64,000 nucleotides of DNA from Phlegmacium glaucopus. Lineage: Eukaryota; Basidiomycota; Agaricomycetes; Agaricales; Cortinariaceae. Of this stretch, positions 56,116 to 64,000 are shown piece after piece. A model generated the notes under the pieces. That model made no database searches and was not told where the DNA came from. It saw nothing but the letters and a program-made list of their open reading frames with translations. The first letter of the stretch is position 1; the number at the start of each line of letters is the position of its first letter. The translations under genes were made by a program, and so were the position numbers. Location: NCBI GenBank assembly GCA_015039465.1, contig MU130046.1, positions 65,501-129,500 on the forward strand, given 5' to 3'.

Positions 56116-57583
56116 ATGCTTCTCTCTGTTCTCCTACAAACCCCCAAAATCACGACGGCTGTTCGCGCTCATAAACCCAAAAAAAGCAGCCAAGTCTGTA
56201 CTCAGGGACTTCATAATTCATATCGCTTGGCGCCACCCTATTACGAAACCATCAGGCAGAGACGGCAATCCGCTGTCGATATTACCTCAAAGCCATGCCT
56301 TACCAACTACTCTCGCTTCCACCACCACCATCCAGTCAACAATAGACGACAAATGTATTTTTTGAAAGGCTCTGCTACTCCTCGAACTCTTCTCGGATTT
56401 TGGCCTTTAGCCTTGTCGTTGCTGACAACTACTATGGGCTCTAAAATTTTTCAGCGAGGTCATCACGGCGGATACGCACCTGAGATTGAAGAGCTGTATC
56501 ATGGAAACAAGGCGTATATTGCAAACATGTCAGAAACGAATCCAGGGCTCCTTCAAAGCCTGGCAAGCGACGGACAGAGTGCGTATTGCCCATTTGTCTG
56601 TTTCACAACCTTATCAATCTATCAATCTCTTCATCAGAGCCCCCATTTATGGTAGTCGACTGTTCAGATAGCAGGTATACACTCCACGGCAATTTTATTT
56701 TGAGGTTAATCCAACCAATCCTCCAGAGTAAACGAACAAGGGATATTCTCGGCTGAACCTGGTACGATGTTTACCGCCGGCAATATCGCAAACCAATTTG
56801 ATGAAGACGACCTGAACTCGTTCGTTCCATAACTCAGTAACGCCCTTTCCTTTTCTCTTAACCATTTTGTTATACAGCAATGCGGTACTCTCCTACGCAG
56901 TCGAGACGCTGAAAGTCAAGCATGTTATCGTCATGGGCCACTATGGGTGTGGAGGAATCGCCGCTTCCATGGTTCCTCCCCCTGAGCACGAAGGTCCAAC
57001 TCATCGGTCCGCGAGTCTTGCAGTTCAGAACTGGATATCCCCAATTCGCCAGATATACCAAACTTCAACACGGTTTGTCAATTTCCTTTTCAAATCATTG
57101 CCCGTCAACCCTAATGATTACTCAGATCAGAAATAGTTGCCCATAGAACAAAATGCACAAACGCATCTCATGACCAAAATATGCCCGACTTACATGATCG
57201 TACGTTTTGGTATCGTTATACTCGATTTTGCCAGTCGACTCATTTTTATTCGTGTTGAAAGCTGCATTCCGGGCCCTTGTGGAGGAGAATGTGAAAGCTA
57301 ATGTGTTCAGGATTGCTAGATCAGCTGTTATGCAAGAGGTATGATCATTTGCGCCTTCACATTCTTTACCTAATTGTTTCTTTTTTTTTCGACCAATGAC
57401 CAGCATTATACCTCTATAGCTCAACGAACAACCACAACTGCAAAATCAGAACCCGTCACGGGAGTCTACATTCATGGATGGGTTTACGACGTTGAAAGTG
57501 GTGAAGTTTCTGATTTAGGGGTGTCAGTGGGTCCACCTGGGAAAGTCGTCCCTCCCACTCCTTTCCCCACTATCAAACCTTAG
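56116..57583 (+). CDS. Beta-class carbonic anhydrase
   Basis: Seven exons (56116-56578, 56638-56674, 56727-56819, 56878-57072, 57126-57199, 57262-57338, 57404-57583) sum to 1119 nt, or 372 residues. Zinc ligands and the active-site dyad are present in VVDCSDSR (C-x-D-x-R) and GHYGCGG (H-x-x-C). The conserved AGNIANQFDEDDLNSNAV and HVIVMGHYGC segments surround them. The C-terminus has the expected TGVYIHGWVYDVESGEVSDL. The enzyme interconverts carbon dioxide and bicarbonate. The N-terminal 120 residues are basic, rich in Arg/Lys/Ser/His and precede the family's usual start near SKIFQRGHHGGYAPE; they could be a mitochondrial presequence, or the true start may be an inner ATG (MYFLKG or MGSKIF). 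Confidence 0.92.
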
Positions 57584-58734
57584 GATCGTAAAAGGAACTC
57601 GGCAGCTGGGTTATTATGAAGTCAGGATTTAAAATGCGATCGATCTCGGTTCCTTGAGTGTAGTTATTTGAAATAAACAGCCCTAATGTTTGTTTCGATC
57701 TGACTGCGGGATGATACAGCTGGAAGGACCTCATCGAAATGTCCGAACTCTGTTCTCAATGTCTAATGTCGAGCTGACGGAAAAAGATTGTTTCTGCCTC
57801 TGAAGAGATCTAAGATCGAGGGTTATGGGCGCTGGATATTTTGGACTCGATAAGGTTTTGTCGATTGGTAACCAGCTATTAGCTAGATGAAGTGGTATCG
57901 ATAGTAGGCGGAAGTTGGTTTGAAATGGGCTTGGGATGATCAGTCCAACTGAATTTCTGTAGGGTGACACGTAGCCCTAGGTAGAGGACACAGCGTGATG
58001 GAAGACCAATTCAGAGTCTAGACAGATTTACTATAGATACTCTGTAGGGATGGGAGACAGTAAGTCTTGTGGTACTGCAGCTGTGATTCAGACGAGGTAG
58101 AATTAATACATCTGCTCATCATCTGGTACTGCGCAATCGGCACTTTCGAATCTCGATCACATCTTCCTGGATATTGCAGACCTAGCGCGTTCCTTGTGCC
58201 CGAGGGGCAGTGGCCGCATTTTTCAGATGCTGTCGATTAAGAGCTTCCCCTTGCTGTCGTAAATGATGACGTCATTCTGGTTAGAAGTCAGCACTTTGTC
58301 AGCACACGAGATCAGAAGCATATATCCTCGTCTTTCAGTTTCCAGATGTACACACACTTCATAGCCCAAGCAAGATCTCTCGCTTGAGGAAGGTTAGATG
58401 ACTGGCATCCAAAGCCTCAGAAGTTCGTTTAAATTGATTCCCTTAGCATTCCCTCTTGCCACCGCCCTGAAAGGGAACACGGACAACAATGATCTTGTTA
58501 CTTGATTGTCGCCGCCCAGGGCACTTATCAGCGAGAAGGTTTGGCTGGTAGATACGATGAGCAGCGTGATAGGGCAGGCGATCTACCTGAGATCAGGCGT
58601 GCGTTACTCCTTGTACAGGTTATAGAAATATCCTTTCGGCCAATGGAGTAACATCGTCTTAAGGTGCCAAGTCTACAGAATACCCCGCCGTACAGGCTGA
58701 TCCACACACTGCCGACGCTACCCACCCAATCCTA
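57584..58734. other. Intergenic, nothing recognised
   Basis: Short frames only, none with a motif. Upstream exons of the kinase-like pseudogene might lie here, but I could not identify them. Confidence 0.4.
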
Positions 58735-60120
58735 TGTTTCCTACAGTCGCGCCGCCTCTCGAGATATTTCACCCTATCCTATGCGGGATTCCTTCATCTT
58801 GTCCGTGACGAGAACGTCCAACTTTCGTCCAACCTACAAATCAAGACATATTCAGAGTTTCTCCGTTACGCGGTCATGGTCGGCTCGGTGTTGGAGGCAC
58901 CGCGCAACGCAGAGATACGCAAGAGGCTTATAAAAATATTGCAACTGCCGGTCCAGGAGGAGCCAAATAATGACAGAACCTCTGCCGATGGTGCCCATAT
59001 GATTCGGTGGGTGACGTACGTGTCCCTCCCTTGATCTTGGGGCTCAACAGAGAACTTGGTGATGGTGGGTGCGATCCCACTACACAAGTCGGTATTACCA
59101 TGGATTCAACAAGACGTGAGCGTGTTTATATAACGTCCTGTTCTATTCTCATATGTTCACAGAGAGCGGAAATCCGCGATAGGTGCTACTGCCCTATCCT
59201 GATGTTGGCTGGTGGTGAGTTTTGGCTGGGTGTTATGGTCGGTGTATTCACGGACAAGTTCATTGTTCAACGGCTGACTTCCTTGATGTGGATAGGCGAA
59301 TCATTGACTGAACAAGACGCCCGAGTGTACGATGCCGCAAGAGTTTTGTTGCCCTCCCGCAAGAGCCTCGAAAAACTGACAACGTTTTACGAGAAAATCA
59401 GCAAGTCCAAAATTCCTCGCGTTATTAACGGCCAAACACACCCCGTTTCCAACTTCATTTATTGTGGACAAACAAACCTTCCACTTCGAATACCTGAGAC
59501 CTATTGGGGACCGCGTCGCTTGCGTAACTTATCAAGCTTGTCGACCCTCCTTCGGGTAGCATCGTCGTCAAATTAGTGTCGAGATACGGCAAAGAAGTTC
59601 ATGAGTTCCTGGCAAACAAGAACTATGCTCCCTGTCTTCGATACTACGGCCCAATGCCCAAGGCACCTCCCTCACCACCACGTCCCAAAAACGCGCCAGC
59701 TGGCCTAGCATTTAGTTTTATGCAGATGGTCGTCATGGACTATGTCGTCCTTGCTCCAGATCCACCTATGCTCGTCAACAGATTCATGATGTTTTGTCCA
59801 TCCCTCATGCAGAGGGATATGTATTCGGCGACTAATGCCCTATTTGACACAGACAACAAGGATCAAGCTCGTCAAATTTAACTGGTGTAGTCGGTATACA
59901 TTCACGCGGAGGTTCCATACCTGCTGATGTTCAAAAGAAGATTGAAGAGAGCAAGAGTGGTTTCCCAAGGCTTCCCCCGAATGAGTATGCATTATCCAAA
60001 TAATTTGTCGACGTCGATTGAATGGCCAGCCGGTGTGGAGTCTTTAAACCCAATCCTACCTCAGCATGACTGGGGTGGAATAAGATCTGGAAGTCAACCC
60101 CATGAAATCGGACCGTAGTA
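58735..60120 (+). pseudogene. Fungal kinase-like protein, degenerate
   Basis: Readable pieces in order: SRRLSRYFTLSYAGFLHLVR and TYSEFLRYAVMVGSVLE (58755-58980), ESLTEQDARVYDAARVLLPS and RVINGQTHPVSNFIYCGQ (59290-59480), then VSRYGKEVHEFLANKNYAPC, LRYYGPMPKAPPS and FMQMVVMDYV (59570-59760). The catalytic region follows in pieces of different frames: HAEGYVFGD, NALFDTDN, KLVKFNWCSRY, and IEWPAGVESLNPILPQHDW. This order matches a large family of kinase-like proteins in Agaricomycetes with FGDLRxxN in place of HRD. At least three frameshifts and stops lie between 59790 and 60010, so it is a pseudogene. Upstream exons are unclear. Confidence 0.7.
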
Positions 60121-60431
60121 GATCGAATTAAATCGAGTAAAATAATACCCTTTGATTTTATTCGATGGCGTTCGCAAAATGACGCACTTTCTTAGATTTC
60201 ATTTGATGTTGAATCAAATTACAAACTCACTCTTAGTGTCCAAAATAAATAATTTTAGTTGTAATGCAGTCGACCTATTTGTCTCAGTCATTTGCAATTG
60301 GTTCGCTATCGCGCAATCCGCATGATAGGCACGATTAGACAGGAGCTTTTTATGTGAGATAGTATTATCAGAATATTATATACTAAAATCCAAAGATTTA
60401 CAGAATGATCGTTTACACCGCAGCGATCTTC
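60121..60431. other. Intergenic; contains an inverted repeat copy
   Basis: 60235-60412 is the reverse-complement relative of 53568-53740. No gene is visible. Confidence 0.6.
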
Positions 60432-62332
60432 TCAGTTGGTAGTGTCTTGTGTGTGGGGAGTGGTAGCGAAGCCCACACGTTGGTTAGCGGTATCGAAGAC
60501 GGAATAGAATCGCTGGAGGAATGCATAGCCATTGATGAAATCAAGGCCTTGGCCACTGGACGTCTTCATATCGGTAATGATTAAATAGATGTTACCGCCT
60601 CCGCCGCCGATGGCAGAGTTCAAGGAACGAGGCCAGATCTGAGCATTGGGAGTGAACTCAAAATCCGTCTGTAAAAATAATGAGTGGAATGGAAAAAAAA
60701 AGGATTGTCATGCGAGATCTCCATGATAGAGAACTTGAATACATACACCACCAATTTGGAAGAATAAACTTTTCAGATTTGAGAACTGATCGGACGTGAT
60801 GCTGAGCAGGCCAGTAGCCGTATCGGGAACACCTCCCGTAGCTTTTTGATACGCTTGGAAGGCGTCCGTCGCAAGAACAATGAGCGTAGTACCTAGCAGG
60901 CAACAACACCCGAGTCAGTGTGGTGGCCTTCCTTATACTTCACTACTGTGTGATATGCACCTGTGTCGATGATGCCGGCAGTGGTCGACAAGATTGTTGT
61001 CGCATCGCCATATCGGATGGACAGATCAATGCCCCAGTATTGATTTGCAGGAGAGGTACCGGTGATGGGCCTGCGTTCGACGGGATTTAAATAAAATGAA
61101 AAGAATATCAAAACAATTAATTACGCGAATGTGATCGAGCCGGTGAATTTTTTGCTGTCGGTTCCACCTGTAGATGGTGATTAATGTCTTATTCAAAGGG
61201 AATTGACGGATTGAATATGCGCATACCCCAAGTTAGTTCTCCATTTATCTCATTGCCAGATGTTGAGGTTGAGGGTACGAAGGATATGGCGACCTCATTG
61301 CTAGTGATCTTGCCAGTCACAAAGAGATTATCTGTGACGGTAGGAATATTAGCCTGGGTATCAGGCGACAGAGTACCTATGACAGTGTAAGTAAAAAATT
61401 GCAGAAAAAGAAGTCCTTTTGGTCCTGCTGACCAAGAGACAGATGTACGGGACCAATACTAGAGGCAGATAAGAGTTAGTGTTTGTTTCGCTAGTAGCAT
61501 ACAAAGGCGACCTACCCCAGGAAACCATCGATGCCCTTGAGGTTGGACGCGGATACGCTTGACTAGAGCAATGAAGAGTCAGGACAACTTGAAGGTTTGC
61601 CTTCAAAATACTTACTGCAACACCAATCGATTGCTCAGAAATGACAAGGTCAGGAGCGATGGTCAGCTGGTCAACAAATTCGATGCCTGCACCCCCACAT
61701 TTTATACTTAATGCCTACGATCTGAAAATGTCGAAAACGTACCAGAGAAAACGTCTGCAACAGACTATTTGCAACAAATTAACGAAGGGGAAGCATTTTA
61801 AGGCATGCATCATTACTCACTACTGTGTTCGATGTCTGAACACTCGTACTGGTCTTGACGTAGGCCTGATTGGCGCCAACCCAAGTATTTGCGCTGTGTT
61901 ATCACATCAGTGACAACAAGGGCGAACAGGCTATAGGTATACTTGCCTTCCGGTATCGACAAGGAGCTGGTCTAATATATGGAGGGTATGTAAGTGCAGT
62001 TCGTTCCGCTTAGGTACGAATCTTAGCCACTAACAAGTTGTGGGGGGGCTACCGATGCCCACCGAAGCAGTATAGGACGTGGTATGGTCCTCGAGGGGCG
62101 CATTGACTACAGCACGAGAACGAAGCGAACCGTGGAGACCAGCAGCCTTTTCAGCACCCCGAGCCTTGAGAGCGTTCGCTCTCTCTTGATCACGTCGAAC
62201 GAGATTCTGAATGCCTTCACGACTGACACGTCTGGACAGCGGTAATGTCACTGGCGATCTTTTGACGACAACAGGGTTCGCGGAAATGGCCAAAGCAAGG
62301 AACAAGGTGGTTAATATAGTTGAGCAGAGCAT
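60432..62332 (-). CDS. Secreted pep­sin-type aspartic protease (A1 family)
   Basis: Twelve exons sum to 1239 nt, or 412 residues. The N-terminus is a signal peptide (MLCSTILTTLFLALAISA) and a basic propeptide ending near the first catalytic block. The first active-site motif is LLVDTGSANTWVGA, rebuilt across a GC-AG intron (61894-61946, donor GCAAGT). The second is AGIIDTGTTLIVL. ISEQSIGVASSVSASNLKG, IDGFLGIGPVHLSLGTLS and the C-terminal FLQRFYSVFDTANQRVGFA block are all present. Between the two catalytic blocks the usual flap YGSGSFSG is not found: the sequence reads TVSVADVFSGIEFVDQ, so the flap tyrosine appears absent. Two tiny exons (22 and 25 nt) flank this region. Probably a secreted acid protease, with an altered substrate cleft. 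Confidence 0.9.
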
Positions 62333-62703
62333 AGCTGTAATGAGCGTGTTGGTCTAAAAAGGCTGGAGAGGGCTCAAAAGGTTCTCCATTTTGTATTCCT
62401 CCCAGTTATTCGGTTCGGCTTCCTGCTAAGAGTACCAAGTCACGCTGGATTATAATTTAGACTAATAAGTACTAGGACTTACCTAGCAGAGCCTAGCAGT
62501 CATCAAATCCCCTCTCCAACTCTCGTTGATGGTCAGAATTCAGAGAAGAAGGATAGCTCCAGATAGCTCCTAAGACCAACAATTCTGTGTTAGGTTAATA
62601 GGTCTCGTAAACCCTGGTAAACCGTGGAAAAGGCTTGAAGCTTGATTGATTGATCCCCGATTCAACCCCGATTCAACCCCGATTGCTCCGGAGTTGCTCC
62701 AGG
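62333..62703. other. Promoter region of the protease gene
   Basis: No gene is visible. A CCCCGATTCAA word is repeated three times in tandem at about 62656-62682. Confidence 0.4.
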
Positions 62704-63340
62704 AGGACCCCGGGCAATGGTAGGCGAGGCCTGTTCCCGGAAAGGCACCTTTCGTCCGGACAGAGGTTACGTCTTTTTGTCCGGATTGCGCCTGGCCTCC
62801 TCAAAATTCCAAAATTTTGTCCGGATCTCAGTATCTAGCCTATTTTTCGCCAAAATTTGTCAAAATCGCCACAGACGAGGCAGGGATGCAGGAAACAACA
62901 TATAAGGTATCTAGACAACACCAAAAAGCAATAGCTACAATAGACAGGCAGCTTCGTTTGAATTGGTATCTAATAGTAGCACCCTAATCATCACTGTTAT
63001 TGTCAGAATTTCTGCCTTGCTTCTTTGAGAGCTTGAATGAGTACTTGTCAACCTTTTGTAGGATGCGAAATCTATTCAAATCTGCAAGCGAGAGCTTGAA
63101 ATAAAATAGCATACAAATCCCACACATGAAAATAAAAATGTATTGAGAGGACTCGAACACCAACCCTCTGGTCTCGACAAACGGCGCTGAACAGGTATGA
63201 CTGATATATGTCCGGACTGTGGACCTGGCTAGATACTGAGACGGAATTTCTGTCCGGATAGATGCCCTGGCTTTTTCAAAAATTTCCTCGATTTTGTCTG
63301 GATTTTGCCCCGGCTTTTGTCAAAATTGTTGAGAAAAGCT
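62704..63340. mobile_element. AGGACCCCGGATAAT-family element, copy C, 3' end degenerate
   Basis: The left end (AGGACCCCGGGCAATGG) and inner TGTCCGGA repeats match copy A over about 600 bp. On the minus strand it has an exon-like remnant at 62984-63081 (RFRILQKVDKYSFKLSKKQ, then a stop) next to an AG splice acceptor, and a tRNA B-box-like word at 63151-63161. The right TIR and a second copy of the flanking 8-mer GCTCCAGG were not found, so the end is deleted or mutated. Confidence 0.82.
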
Positions 63341-64000
63341 CTTCCCGATTAGGAATGATTAGTAAGCACAATAGGATATGAGTAGTAGTATGAGATAACT
63401 AGTGCGTTTCTTTAGTAGTAGGTAGTGAGTAAGATGGAAGAATATTTGAATACTATAACGTAGCCAAATATTTGCTTACAAGGAATTCGAATATGAATTC
63501 CGTGTTTGTGCCTAGGGCTTGCCTGGGCTCCTCAATTTGGATCTTGAAGACGAGCGTGATAGGCCGGATCTTGGGCCCAATCGCGCTAATAAATTTGGCC
63601 AGAATCTTAGGGCCAATCACGTGATCCAAAGGCATTCAGATTAAGTTGATGCGAGGATAGCCAGGCAAGACCTGAGCGTCTGGAGAGCTCGCTTGTGGCA
63701 AACATGTGCCGAAACCAAGCTGCTATACCAGTCAGAGTGTGAGCTCCAGCTAGCAGATTGGTGAGGCATGGTGAAGCAAGCTGGTATCCCAAACGAGCGG
63801 CACTCTGAGCGGCTTAAGTTGAGATGCAAGTTGTGATAAGTGCGGGTACCGAATACCCTGGCAAGGACTACATGAAAGCAGATTCGGTATGATGATGACA
63901 ATACAGAGCTACGAAGGAGGAGACAAGTGCAATAAGGATCTAAAGTAGTAATACAGATGAATTGCGGCGAATCTAGGGTCATGAAGTAATATTGCTGTCC
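63341..64000. other. Unassigned sequence at the window edge
   Basis: Open frames on the minus strand (63453-63982) have no recognisable motif. I see nothing I can name. Confidence 0.4.

Noticed and set aside
1..64000. CRISPR arrays, bacterial operons or ribosome binding sites
   Set aside because: The window is eukaryotic: spliceosomal introns, U6 genes and a tRNA intron. No regularly spaced direct repeats of CRISPR type were seen.

Overview
The window looks like a repeat-rich stretch of a mushroom-forming basidiomycete (Agaricomycetes) chromosome. The genes are cut by many 50-65 nt introns. The gene families are those typical of that class: NACHT proteins, aryl-alcohol-oxidase-like GMC enzymes, a CFEM protein, a pepsin-type secreted protease and a fungal kinase-like pseudogene. 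The mobile elements fit too (a chromovirus, a Plavaka-type DNA transposon and several 8-bp-TSD non-autonomous elements). Exon models were built by hand. The eight models I added up exon by exon (hydantoinase fusion, NACHT copy 2, CFEM protein, hydrolase, RRP46, GMC A, carbonic anhydrase, protease) and the two smaller models at 50946 and 55148 all sum to multiples of three.

Layout. 1-3190: decayed 3' part of a Ty3/gypsy chromovirus with a complete 3' LTR. 3311-5024: a perfect 349-bp palindrome, a GGACCGAACC-type repeat and a hAT-like MITE with TIRs and TSD. 5398-12382: a fragment of an unknown gene and two copies of a NACHT gene on the minus strand, copy 1 broken and copy 2 intact. 15157-19664: a 28-exon hydantoinase/oxoprolinase-DUF917 fusion gene. 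20016-20135: a U6 snRNA gene. 22797-25468: two members of one MITE family around a CFEM/GPI protein gene and a tRNA-Ala gene. 26320-29389: an alpha/beta hydrolase and exosome subunit RRP46. 29581-36001: two tandem GMC oxidoreductase genes. 37802-44344: a Plavaka-type transposon with divergent companion and transposase genes. 44605-49818: a third, broken NACHT copy, split by a 2983-bp AT-rich transposon. 50946-62332: a single-pass membrane protein, a simple-repeat tract, a second U6 gene, an NTF2-like protein, a beta-carbonic anhydrase, a kinase-like pseudogene and an aspartic protease. 62704 onward: a third member of the MITE family and then unassigned sequence.

The genes do not form one pathway. 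RRP46, the two U6 genes, tRNA-Ala and carbonic anhydrase are housekeeping. The GMC pair, the CFEM protein and the protease suit secreted or surface functions. The NACHT copies and transposons form a fast-changing accessory layer in which duplication, insertion and decay can be read directly. Points most worth a second look: the perfect palindrome, the TSD-flanked MITE family carrying tRNA-like and exon-like sequence, the AT-rich transposon inside the NACHT copy, the shared block upstream of both U6 genes, GC-AG introns in four genes, and a pepsin-type protease without the usual flap motif.
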